DNA of 21,013 bases from Hungateiclostridiaceae bacterium UBA3922 (GTDB lineage: Bacteria > Bacillota > Clostridia > Acetivibrionales > DTU013): assembly GCA_002386045.1 (NCBI GenBank), contig DGEQ01000106.1, forward strand, positions 15,362 to 36,374, given 5' to 3'. Made by a program: the position numbers and the translations under genes. The notes below the pieces were generated by a model, which had not been told where the DNA came from, did not search any database, and saw only the letters and a program-made list of their open reading frames with translations. This document shows positions 14,376 through 21,013 of the stretch, in pieces. How positions within the stretch are numbered: the stretch's first letter is position 1; each line of letters begins with the position of its first letter.

Positions 14376-14386
14376 GGAGGTGCGCC

Positions 14387-15469
14387 ATGATCGACGGCGG
14401 TGGGAAAGCCACGGCCGGCACTGCCGCGGGAGGAAGGAAACCGCTGAGACCGGGCATTGCCGGGGCATGCATTTTGTTTTCAGCAGTTATATTCCTGTTC
14501 ATACTGATCGGATACAGGGTCCAGTCGAGAGAATTCTATTCCGGCATACTTATCACCGAATTCGGTATCATGCTGCTGCCGGCCCTCGTATTTACCGCAA
14601 TATCGGGGGTCAGTTTCAGGGGATCGCTCAGGCTTGGCCCGTTCAGGCCCGTCAATATCCCCATAGTGATCGGCATAATGATCTTTGCGATCCCCGTGGC
14701 AGGATTGATGAATGTACTGAATCTGCTCCTTGTGGACTCGATATTCGGCAAGGTGGTGGTGACATCGCTTCCTTCCGCCCAAAACGGGACCCAGTTCCTC
14801 GTGAACCTGCTCGTTATAGCCGGCAGTGCCGGTATCTGTGAGGAGGTCCTGTTCAGGGGGGTCATCCAGAGATCGTTCGAACGGATCGGCACGGTCCCGT
14901 CCATACTCCTGGCTGCGCTGCTGTTCAGCCTTACCCACCTTGACTTTCAGAAGATACTCGGGACGTTTGCGCTGGGAGTGCTGATAGGGTACATAGTTTA
15001 CAGGACCAATTCGCTGTACTGCGGCATACTTGCGCATTTTACGAACAATGCGGCGGCGGTGGCTGCCACGTTCATCTCGGAACAAATGCTCAAAAGATTT
15101 GGGGATTTGGGCGCGTTGCCGTCTGAAACGCTGGGTTCCGGGGAAATATTCGACGTTTTCTCGACGATGCCCAGGGAAGTACTGATAATCGTACTTGCGG
15201 TCTATGGCTTTATGTTCCTTTTTGCGGCGGTCATCCTGGTACTCATGATATTCCTGCTGACGAGGGCAAATCCTGTCCCGCGGGAACCGGCGCCGATCAC
15301 TGCGGCATTGTGGGGAGAGACGCGGAAGCATGGGGAGGCAAAAGGGCTTTTGTACCTCCTGCCCGGGATCCTTCTGATACTGGCCTGGTTTTACGTACAG
15401 GCAAACCTGTTCATGGGGAGGCAGGATTTTCTCACCGAGGCGTTCCTGCTGCTGATAGGCTCAGCATGA
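14387..15469 (+). CDS. CPBP-family intramembrane metalloprotease (Rce1/Abi type)
   Basis: The 360-residue polytopic membrane protein has about eight hydrophobic segments and the CPBP (CAAX protease and bacteriocin-processing, Abi) motifs: EEVLFRG (152-158, with the glutamate pair and Arg), FSLTHLD with a His near 188, and HFTNN near 220. These residues form the intramembrane active site of Rce1-type glutamate proteases. The last 80 residues add two TM segments beyond the usual domain. GGAGG lies 6 nt before the ATG. The gene has its own promoter and a leader hairpin, so it is probably a separate unit from ypeB. Substrates of bacterial members are mostly unknown; some process peptides or confer bacteriocin self-immunity, and nothing here selects among these. 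Confidence 0.9.
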   Translation: MIDGGGKATAGTAAGGRKPLRPGIAGACILFSAVIFLFILIGYRVQSREFYSGILITEFGIMLLPALVFTAISGVSFRGSLRLGPFRPVNIPIVIGIMIFAIPVAGLMNVLNLLLVDSIFGKVVVTSLPSAQNGTQFLVNLLVIAGSAGICEEVLFRGVIQRSFERIGTVPSILLAALLFSLTHLDFQKILGTFALGVLIGYIVYRTNSLYCGILAHFTNNAAAVAATFISEQMLKRFGDLGALPSETLGSGEIFDVFSTMPREVLIIVLAVYGFMFLFAAVILVLMIFLLTRANPVPREPAPITAALWGETRKHGEAKGLLYLLPGILLILAWFYVQANLFMGRQDFLTEAFLLLIGSA

Positions 15470-15488
15470 TGCAGGCCTGATATCGGAC

Positions 15489-15511
15489 CCGGCCTGTCTT
15501 CGGACGGCCGG
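15489..15511. terminator. UUCG-loop hairpin between convergent genes
   Basis: CCGGCC (15489-15494), a bulged T and GTC pair with GACGGCCGG (15503-15511) around a TTCG loop (15499-15502). It lies between the converging CPBP and dnaI-like genes and abuts the stop of the latter. There is no T-tract on either strand, so it may act as an end-stabilising or weak terminating structure. Confidence 0.4.
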
Positions 15512-15512
15512 C

Positions 15513-16550
15513 TCATCTCCTGAGATTCCTGATATCATCGCCTGCGAAACGGAAAATGTCAAAATTGCCTGTTATCCTTGAGACTATCCTTTCGTCATAG
15601 TATTCGAAAAGATTGCGGAGATCGATGTTCGTAGCTATGATCGTCTTGCAGGGCCTGCGCATGTCGTTGGATATCCTTGTATCGAGGATGTTCAGCAGTT
15701 CCGCGTAGCGCGTGGCCGACGGGGACTCTGTCCCCAGGTCGTCTATGATGAGCAGGTCCGTCTCAAGGATGTTTTTGTATGCGCTCGGGTCCCATTCCTC
15801 GTTATTGCCGGAATTGTACCTGTACTCATATATCGTGTTGAAGAGCGACGGCGCCGTGAAATACAGTACGGTATGCCCCGCCTTCATCAGTTCCATGGCT
15901 ATGCACCCGGCCATAAAAGTTTTGCCCGTGCCTGTCGGGCCGCAGAACAGCAGGTTCCTGGTTTCAGGGTCGCTGAACTTCCCGGTGAACTGCCTGCAGT
16001 TTTCCAGGATGCCCATGATCTGCCTGCGGGGAGACTTTTTTATGCCATACCGTTCTTCGTCGACGATGTCCGGGTACAGCTCGGTGTTGAAGCTGGCGAA
16101 ACCTTCATTCCTGCTGATGCCCAGGTTCGAATTGTCGTACAGGTGATCCAGCAGGAGCTGCCTGTAGCAAATGCACAATGTATCGCCTTTCCCGCCGGGC
16201 GAACTGATGATGCCGGTATCATTGCACTTGCTGCATTCGAAGACGGGTGCGAGGTGGTCGGCGGGATAGCCGTTGGATGTGAGGATCCGTTCGCGTTCCG
16301 CCGTCAGCGCCTCTATCTTCCCCGAAAGCTCCTCGGCGGCGCTCTCGGCAGGCACTTCGCCCATCAGGATGGCCTTGTTGTATCTTAACCCTGCCCGGTG
16401 GATCTCGTCCTCTATCTCCCCGAGGCGGGGAAAACGCCGGTACAGTTCGGCTTTCCTGCGCTCCAGTTCATCCATCGCCTTCCGGCGCTTTTTATCCAGC
16501 TCGTTTCGGATCATCTGGTGTATGCTGTAACTGATACTGATGGCGATCAT
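15513..16550 (-). CDS. DnaI/DnaC-like replicative helicase loader ATPase
   Basis: The 345-residue AAA+ protein matches the DnaC/DnaI helicase-loader family: Walker A GPTGTGKT (204-211), Walker B LLIIDDLG (266-273), sensor-1 region TIIATNID and the RIVSRI arginine-finger motif (321-326). The N-terminal half is a long charged helix region and a four-Cys cluster (Cys106, Cys109, Cys126, Cys128), matching the zinc-binding N-terminal domain that in DnaI contacts the helicase. The role would be loading DnaB/DnaC helicase during initiation or restart. It lies 14 nt downstream of a DnaD-like gene on the same strand, the pairing expected for primosome genes. The ATG at 16550 directly abuts a GGAAAGG site, so the true start could be Met13 (16514). 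Confidence 0.9.
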   Translation of the reverse strand: MIAISISYSIHQMIRNELDKKRRKAMDELERRKAELYRRFPRLGEIEDEIHRAGLRYNKAILMGEVPAESAAEELSGKIEALTAERERILTSNGYPADHLAPVFECSKCNDTGIISSPGGKGDTLCICYRQLLLDHLYDNSNLGISRNEGFASFNTELYPDIVDEERYGIKKSPRRQIMGILENCRQFTGKFSDPETRNLLFCGPTGTGKTFMAGCIAMELMKAGHTVLYFTAPSLFNTIYEYRYNSGNNEEWDPSAYKNILETDLLIIDDLGTESPSATRYAELLNILDTRISNDMRRPCKTIIATNIDLRNLFEYYDERIVSRITGNFDIFRFAGDDIRNLRR

Positions 16551-16564
16551 CCTTTCCGGTCCCG

Positions 16565-17545
16565 TCAGACATCCTTGTAGAGTTTTTCAAAGTATTCGTC
16601 GTCATACTTGCGCTGCTCGAAATTGCCCTTCTGGGGGACGGATTTTACCCTTGTCCTGGGCTTTGCCTGTTTTGCGGCCCTGGCCGCGTTTTCGGCAGCG
16701 AGTATCTCTTCTTTTGATTTATAGCCTTTCTCGTGCCAGTTGGTCAGGATACTGTTGATGTATTCAAAACTTGGCGATTGTGCCGATGTCGTCCGCCTCA
16801 GTGCCTCTTCTATTATATCAGCATCGAAGTTGTATTCCGATACCCATTTTTCGATGTATGCATCTTCGTATTCCGTCAGGGAACCCCGTCTCCTGAGCTT
16901 TTTCATGATCATGCCGCGAATGTCCTTGATTTTCCTGGCTTCCATGGAATACCTGTCCAGGTCGAAGCTGTTCCTGATGTTTTTGCTGTACCAGTTGTCG
17001 GCCACCTTTGTTATGTACTGCCTGGACAGCCCGTTATGATCGTAGCAGTGCTTGAAAAGGGCATACATCACGTCTTCCTCGAACCCGTACTTGTCAAACC
17101 ACGCGTCGATATCCGTGTACCACGAGGGAGACATGACCCCCTGGAAGAATGCGTTGTTTATGCTGGAAATGAACTTGCTGCGCTTTTTGCTCCTCTCCAT
17201 GCTGAGTTCCGCTTCTTCGGGGGTGGATGTGGTCTTTGCCCTGCAGACCTTTTTTATCTCCTTTTCCTTGATGTCGCAGATGGTTATTTCATTGCCGTCA
17301 GCGCTCCTGGTTATGAGCCCGAGATCCTCGAGCCGGGTCAGCGCGTCTTTCACGCGTTCCGTCCTGAGTTCGAGCTTCTTTGCGATCATGTCCGGGGTCA
17401 TGCTTTTCCTGTACCTGCTGAGAAAAAGACAATATATGTATACCTTGACAAAGTCGCTTTCCAGCGACGGCATGTATTCCGATATGAAGACGTCCGGCAC
17501 CAGGGTATCGGAGTAAAGCATGGAAAAATTAACGTCAAAAATCAT
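16565..17545 (-). CDS. DnaD-domain primosomal replication protein
   Basis: The 326-residue protein has an N-terminal winged-helix-like region (about 30-80; MTPDMIAKKLELRTERVKDALTRL, given in parts: MTPDMIAKKLEL, then RTERVKDALTRL) and two DnaB_2/DnaD domains, about 135-190 and 222-280. Each domain ends with the family Y-x-x-x-I/V-x-x-W motif (YITKVADNW at 177-185 and YINSILTNW at 262-270). A basic tail follows (KPRTRVKSVPQKG). DnaD/DnaB proteins remodel DNA at the origin and at stalled forks and recruit the helicase loader. The dnaI-like gene follows by 14 nt, so the pair probably acts together. Having two DnaD domains makes it resemble Bacillus DnaB more than DnaD. The ribosome site GAGGT lies about 10 nt before ATG 17545. 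Confidence 0.9.
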   Translation of the reverse strand: MIFDVNFSMLYSDTLVPDVFISEYMPSLESDFVKVYIYCLFLSRYRKSMTPDMIAKKLELRTERVKDALTRLEDLGLITRSADGNEITICDIKEKEIKKVCRAKTTSTPEEAELSMERSKKRSKFISSINNAFFQGVMSPSWYTDIDAWFDKYGFEEDVMYALFKHCYDHNGLSRQYITKVADNWYSKNIRNSFDLDRYSMEARKIKDIRGMIMKKLRRRGSLTEYEDAYIEKWVSEYNFDADIIEEALRRTTSAQSPSFEYINSILTNWHEKGYKSKEEILAAENAARAAKQAKPRTRVKSVPQKGNFEQRKYDDEYFEKLYKDV

Positions 17546-17627
17546 GTCCGGGAGACCTCACTGATATGTATACCGTTTTTTCCGTACGGATGCTGCCTTC
17601 AGCTTATTACGGATCTTGTCCTAACTT

Positions 17628-17636
17628 ATTATAGCA
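17628..17636 (-). promoter_or_regulatory. Extended -10 promoter of the dnaD-dnaI operon
   Basis: On the minus strand TGCTATAAT is a perfect -10 hexamer (17628-17633) with the extended TG. No good -35 lies upstream. It diverges from the tRNA promoter. Confidence 0.55.
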
Positions 17637-17673
17637 TACAACATTGAGCCAAACCACATAAATACAGTTGATT

Positions 17674-17701
17674 TTGACGCGAGAAAGTATTATTATATTA
17701 T
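17674..17701 (+). promoter_or_regulatory. Sigma-A promoter of tRNA-Arg
   Basis: TTGACG (17674-17679) and TATTAT (17696-17701) with a 16 bp spacer lie about 50 bp before the tRNA. Confidence 0.65.
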
Positions 17702-17751
17702 ATGCGGCGACGGCGAGATGCTTATCGGCACACCGGACCGCGGACAGACAC

Positions 17752-17828
17752 GCGCCCATAGCTCAACTGGATAGAGCGTCTGGCTACGGACCAGAAGGTT
17801 GTGGATTCGAGTTCTGCTGGGCGCACCA
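17752..17828 (+). tRNA. tRNA-Arg (anticodon ACG)
   Basis: A full cloverleaf can be drawn. The acceptor is GCGCCCA with TGGGCGC, the D stem is GCTC/GAGC, the anticodon stem is TCTGG/CCAGA with loop CTACGGA, and the T arm has a TTCGAGT loop. The anticodon ACG (17786-17788) reads CGN arginine codons after A-to-I editing by TadA. The T stem carries two G-T pairs. The CCA end is encoded (17826-17828). A promoter precedes and a terminator follows, so it is a single-gene unit. Confidence 0.96.
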
Positions 17829-17870
17829 AATCAGGGCTTGCCGACATGAGAGCGGCAGCCCTGATTTTTA
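17829..17870 (+). terminator. Rho-independent terminator of tRNA-Arg
   Basis: AATCAGGGCT (17829-17838) pairs with AGCCCTGATT (17857-17866), and an inner GCCG/CGGC helix extends the stem after a bulged T. Five T residues (17865-17869) end it. It begins right after the CCA end. Confidence 0.92.
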
Positions 17871-17901
17871 TTTATGTGACATTGCCTGGTCTTTGTGTCA
17901 G

Positions 17902-17930
17902 TTGCTATTTTATCGGCATTAAAGTATTAT
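17902..17930 (+). promoter_or_regulatory. Sigma-A promoter of the aldo/keto reductase gene
   Basis: TTGCTA (17902-17907) and TATTAT (17925-17930) with a 17 bp spacer lie between the tRNA terminator and the gene, leaving a leader of about 80 nt. Confidence 0.55.
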
Positions 17931-18016
17931 ATAGATGATAAAGCCGCATTCTTTCGGAATTAAATGTAAATACATAAAGACATTTCAGGATCAGTTTCAG
18001 GAACAGGAGGGCTCAT

Positions 18017-19174
18017 ATGAAATACAGACCATTCGGAAAACTTGACTTTAAAGTGTCGGCACTTGGTTTCGGAGCAATGAGGCTCCCGACCAGGCAGATA
18101 CAGGGTCCGGGCAACAGGCTCGACAGCAGCATCGATGAACAGGAAGCGATCAGGATGATCCGCCATGCCATAGATATGGGAGTCAACTATATCGATACGG
18201 CTTACGGCTATCACGGCGGACAAAGCGAGATCCTTGTAGGGAAGGCGCTCATGGACGGATACAGGAGCAGGACGGCCCTTGCAACGAAGTCTCCGGTCTG
18301 GCTTATCAAGGAACCTGCCGATTTCGACAGGCTGCTGGATGAACAGCTTGGCAAGCTGCAGACCGACTATATCGACTTTTACCTGCTGCATGCCATTAAC
18401 GGGCACTCCTGGGAAAACACCATACTGAAGCATGATGTGCTCAGCCGGATGGAGGCGGCCCGGAAAGCAGGCAAGATAAGACATATGGGATTCTCATTCC
18501 ACGGGGATTACGATTCGTTCGTGAAGATCGTCGACGGCTTCGACAAATGGGATTTCTGCCAGATCCAGTACAATTACATGGACATTGAAAACCAGGCGGG
18601 GATGAAAGGGCTGAAATATGCTGTCTCGAAAGGGCTTGCGGTAGTGATAATGGAGCCTCTCCTCGGCGGCAGGCTGGCGAATCCGCCCAGTGACGTCAGG
18701 ACAATAATGGAGGAAGCGGACCCGGCAAGATCCCCGGTCGGATGGGCACTGAACTGGCTGTGGAGCCAGCCCGAGGTGTCGGTGGTACTCAGCGGGATGA
18801 GCACCATGAGACAGTTGGAAGAAAACATTGCCCTGGCAGACAAGGCCGAGCCAGGCAAATTCGGCAAAACCGAACTGGACGTTATCGAAAAGGTGCGACG
18901 GAAGTACATGGAAAGGACGGCAATACCCTGCACGGGCTGCGAATACTGTGTGCCATGCCCCAATGATGTGGCCATACCGAGGAATTTCTCGATATATAAT
19001 GACGGTGTGATGCACGACGACATGGAAGGAGCGCGGGTAACCTACAACAATTTCTTCAGTAAGGAGAACCGTGCAGGCAACTGCGTCAGGTGCGGAGAGT
19101 GCGAGGAGAAATGCCCGCAGGGGATAGCGATAATGGACTGGCTCGAGAAGGTAGATAAGGCGCTCAGCAGGTAA
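18017..19174 (+). CDS. Aldo/keto reductase with C-terminal dicluster [4Fe-4S] domain
   Basis: The 385-residue cytoplasmic oxidoreductase has an aldo/keto reductase barrel (about 1-290) with the catalytic tetrad Asp60, Tyr65, Lys91 and His125 (IDTAYGY, TKSP, LLHAI). The ferredoxin-like tail carries two cysteine sets, Cys305-308-311-314 (CTGCEYCVPCP) and Cys356-359-362-366 (CVRCGECEEKCP), each expected to hold a [4Fe-4S] cluster. This architecture is common in anaerobic Firmicutes; the clusters could pass electrons between NAD(P)H chemistry and ferredoxin, but the substrate is unknown. AGGAGGG lies 5 nt before ATG. The gene has its own promoter and terminator and looks monocistronic. Confidence 0.93.
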   Translation: MKYRPFGKLDFKVSALGFGAMRLPTRQIQGPGNRLDSSIDEQEAIRMIRHAIDMGVNYIDTAYGYHGGQSEILVGKALMDGYRSRTALATKSPVWLIKEPADFDRLLDEQLGKLQTDYIDFYLLHAINGHSWENTILKHDVLSRMEAARKAGKIRHMGFSFHGDYDSFVKIVDGFDKWDFCQIQYNYMDIENQAGMKGLKYAVSKGLAVVIMEPLLGGRLANPPSDVRTIMEEADPARSPVGWALNWLWSQPEVSVVLSGMSTMRQLEENIALADKAEPGKFGKTELDVIEKVRRKYMERTAIPCTGCEYCVPCPNDVAIPRNFSIYNDGVMHDDMEGARVTYNNFFSKENRAGNCVRCGECEEKCPQGIAIMDWLEKVDKALSR

Positions 19175-19210
19175 CAGGCTGCCGGGCGGCAAGGGGATAA
19201 TCATCTGCGG

Positions 19211-19257
19211 AAGCCGGAAGGCAGACCGCCCGATGGGTAGTTTGCCGGACGGCTTTT
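19211..19257 (+). terminator. Probable terminator of the aldo/keto reductase gene
   Basis: AAGCCG (19211-19216) pairs with CGGCTT (19250-19255), with inner GGCA/TGCC and ACC/GGT helices, and TTTT (19254-19257) ends it. The structure is branched and less regular than a textbook terminator. Confidence 0.55.
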
Positions 19258-19440
19258 GCTTGATTTATGAAAATTTTCCGTTCTTGTATTTTTAATATAA
19301 ATTTGGCAGTATATATGGTAGAATAATAGCAGAATATGCGGAAAAAACGGTAAAATCGTCGAAACTGTCCCGGTACGGAACAGCAGTCCCGGACAAAAGA
19401 AAAAGGCTGCCAGCGCTGCAGGCGCAGCAGTGTCGGTGGG

Positions 19441-20553
19441 GTGAAGGATCAGTTGTACAGGGTGTTGCTTGTTGACGATATGGAAATCAGCCGCAGACAG
19501 GTAAGGCGGCTCAATCTCTGGAACGGTGAAACGAATTTCTGCATAGCGGCCGAGGCACAGAACGGGCAGGAGGCCCTGGACCTGCTGAGGCAGGAGAAGT
19601 TCGACCTTCTTATCACAGACATCAAGATGCCCAAGATAGACGGGATAGAGTTGATGAAAGAAACGGCTGAGAACGGCCTTTGTCCCTGTGTCGTGCTTCT
19701 GAGCGATTACGAGGACTTCGAGTATGCCAGGATGGGCATACAGTACGGTGCTTTCGACTACCTGAGCAAACCTCCTGAATACAACAGCATGCTCGGACTC
19801 CTGAAAAGGGTAGAACAGTACCTGGACAGGAAGGAGCAGGAGGAAAGGCTTGTCAGGAGCCTCTCCGAAAAACTGGAGGAAAAGATCGGGGATACCTTCC
19901 CGTCGGCGGAACTCGAGCAGTTGATCGAAGCGATGAAAACGAAACAGCAGGACATAACGGCCGATATCGACAGGCTTTGCAAAACCGTCACGGCCCTGTA
20001 CGGGGAAGACCCGGTAAAGACGGGCGCAGCGTTCAGGAGGGCGATGACGGAACTGCTTTCGCAGCTTAAGGCGCATTATTCCTGGTTGGTGAACTTCATC
20101 GACGGCAACAGGTACAGGAACATCGATTTCCTGGCGCCGGACGGAGACCGGGAAGCAGGGGAAATATTCGCGGATGCCGTGGCCGAACTGTACGGATCCA
20201 TCAGGAGCTTCGAGTACGGGGATTCCGAGGACCAGCTGGAAAACAGGATCTGCCGTCATGTGCTCGAGAACGTGGACAGCGAGATCTCCATAGAAGGGAT
20301 ATCCAAGGTCCTTTACATGAACCGGAAATACATCAGCGAGGTATTCAGGCAAAAGACAGGCGAACTCCTGATAGATTACATAACGAGGGTGAAAATGGCC
20401 AGGGCCGCACGGCTGCTGTGCCAGAGCAGCAGGAAAACATACGAGATCGCACTCCAGCTTGGATACAGGGATACTGAATATTTCAGCAGGCTGTTCAAAA
20501 AGCACATGGGAGTGACTCCCAGCGAATACAGGAACTCTTCGGCAGAGTCATAA
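19441..20553 (+). CDS. Response regulator, REC + AraC-type HTH (YesN-like)
   Basis: The 370-residue protein has a receiver domain (about 6-125) with the acidic pair Asp12-Asp13, phospho-acceptor Asp60 (LITDIKMPKIDG), Ser88 in the Thr/Ser position and Lys110 (LSKPP). A coiled-coil and helical middle (125-260) follows, then an AraC-family double HTH (about 265-368; SEVFRQKTGELLIDYI and EIALQLGYRDTEYFSRLFKK). YesN-type regulators usually pair with a membrane histidine kinase and control sugar uptake, but no kinase or ABC transporter is adjacent, so it may be an orphan. The start is uncertain: GTG 19441 touches a GGTGGG run with no spacing, whereas TTG 19453 has AAGGA 4 nt upstream. I found no convincing promoter in 19258-19440, an AT-rich stretch (19260-19340) with no other gene. 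Confidence 0.9.
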   Translation: MKDQLYRVLLVDDMEISRRQVRRLNLWNGETNFCIAAEAQNGQEALDLLRQEKFDLLITDIKMPKIDGIELMKETAENGLCPCVVLLSDYEDFEYARMGIQYGAFDYLSKPPEYNSMLGLLKRVEQYLDRKEQEERLVRSLSEKLEEKIGDTFPSAELEQLIEAMKTKQQDITADIDRLCKTVTALYGEDPVKTGAAFRRAMTELLSQLKAHYSWLVNFIDGNRYRNIDFLAPDGDREAGEIFADAVAELYGSIRSFEYGDSEDQLENRICRHVLENVDSEISIEGISKVLYMNRKYISEVFRQKTGELLIDYITRVKMARAARLLCQSSRKTYEIALQLGYRDTEYFSRLFKKHMGVTPSEYRNSSAES

Positions 20554-20610
20554 TCTGACAAATTTCTAGGTAAATACAAGAAATAATCCATTAATCAACT
20601 TTGCATAACG

Positions 20611-20650
20611 GGGTATCATATGACAGGGAGCGATATGATATCCTGTTTTT
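20611..20650 (+). terminator. Rho-independent terminator of the response regulator gene
   Basis: An 11 bp stem with one G-T pair (20611-20621 with 20633-20643) and an 11 nt loop is followed by TGTTTTT (20644-20650). Confidence 0.75.
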
Positions 20651-20693
20651 ATTTGGCGTCAGTCAGCTTGATCATTTATGATTGGGGATGCTT

Positions 20694-21013
20694 ATGGAAG
20701 ATGCAGCTGTGTTGTCAGTGATCGTGGTCGAAGATTCCCAGTATTTTGCGGATCTGACCGTGAGAATACTGAAAAGAAGCGGACTGAAACTGAAAAGCAA
20801 GATAGTGTCTTCAAAATCTGCACTGCTTGAGGCATTGAAGGAAGACCGGTATGACATAATCCTCAGCGACAATGTCATGCCCGATTTCAGTGCATTGAGC
20901 GCGTTGGAGATAAAAAATAACGTGTGCAGCGACATTCCGTTCATCATCTTTTCTGAAGACGTCAGTCAGAAGGATCTTGAAGAAGCATTCCGGAATGGCT
21001 GCGACTCCTATCT
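20694..21013 (+). CDS. Receiver-domain protein, 3' end beyond the window
   Basis: An open frame of 106 codons runs off the window end. It encodes a receiver domain: Glu13-Asp14 (VVEDSQ), phospho-acceptor Asp59 in ILSDNVMPDFSAL, and Ser87 in IIFSEDV. The conserved Lys would lie just past the end. The start is ATG 20694 with TGGGGA 6 nt upstream; ATG 20688 in the same frame is an alternative. The output domain is missing, so it could be a response regulator, a diguanylate cyclase or a hybrid sensor. A terminator separates it from the YesN-like gene, so it is a separate unit. Confidence 0.85.
   Translation, partial: MEDAAVLSVIVVEDSQYFADLTVRILKRSGLKLKSKIVSSKSALLEALKEDRYDIILSDNVMPDFSALSALEIKNNVCSDIPFIIFSEDVSQKDLEEAFRNGCDSY

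Noticed and set aside
16733..17647. 304-codon plus-strand frame opposite the DnaD-like gene
   Set aside because: Antisense to a clear DnaD-domain protein and running into the divergent promoter region.
19303..19324. TTGGCA with TAGAAT, or a sigma-54-like TGGCA element, before the YesN-like gene
   Set aside because: The sigma-A spacing is only 10 bp, and the sigma-54 -12 element (TTGC) is missing.
19201..20505. 434-codon open frame on the minus strand
   Set aside because: Antisense to the REC-AraC regulator, which has unmistakable motifs; the reverse translation shows no family features.
20653..20682. TTGGCG-18-TATGAT as a promoter for the last gene
   Set aside because: It would place the start about 5 nt before the ATG and exclude the GGGG ribosome site from the transcript.
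1..21013. CRISPR arrays, insertion sequences, prophage or toxin-antitoxin genes
   Set aside because: No regularly spaced repeats, transposase or integrase motifs, or small paired toxin/antitoxin genes were seen on either strand.

Overview
This window reads as chromosomal DNA from an endospore-forming Firmicute, most likely a member of the class Clostridia. The GC content is moderate (roughly 54% by eye) and arginine is written mostly as AGG. Sporulation and germination genes are present: veg, a SPOCS/LysM coat-morphogenesis protein and ypeB. The genes have strong Shine-Dalgarno sites and sigma-A type promoters. No insertion sequence, phage gene, integrase or CRISPR array is visible, and I cannot name the genus.

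Layout. (1) 1-3884: veg under two tandem consensus promoters, a SipL/SpoVID-like spore coat protein, ispE and a GntR/FCD regulator; this resembles the veg-ispE neighbourhood known from Bacillus. (2) 3869-4292: a small heavy-metal-associated (CopZ-like) protein on the minus strand, and a 217 bp divergent intergenic region carrying palindromes. (3) 4293-7684: a three-gene block with a classic-type AAA+ ATPase, a PspA/IM30 (ESCRT-III superfamily) protein and a two-TM coiled-coil protein I do not recognise. (4) 7754-12561: acpS, an SbcD/YhaO-like nuclease, a YhaN-like SMC/Rad50-type ATPase with a membrane hairpin in its middle, and a lipoprotein with two SH3 domains and an NlpC/P60 domain that has lost its catalytic residues; the last three are tightly coupled. 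(5) 12645-15469: ypeB without sleB beside it, then a CPBP-family membrane protease. (6) 15513-17660, minus strand: a DnaD-like primosomal protein and a DnaI/DnaC-like helicase loader. (7) 17674-21013: tRNA-Arg(ACG), an aldo/keto reductase with a dicluster ferredoxin tail, a YesN-type REC-AraC response regulator, and the start of a second receiver-domain protein cut by the window end.

The most interesting item is block 3. A Cdc48/Vps4-like AAA+ ATPase sits next to a bacterial ESCRT-III homologue and a membrane-anchored coiled-coil protein. The arrangement suggests, but does not prove, an ATP-driven envelope-remodelling or membrane-stress module: the ATPase would disassemble PspA polymers and the two-TM protein would be the membrane receptor. 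Second in interest is the membrane-linked YhaO/YhaN pair coupled to a dead NlpC/P60 lipoprotein.
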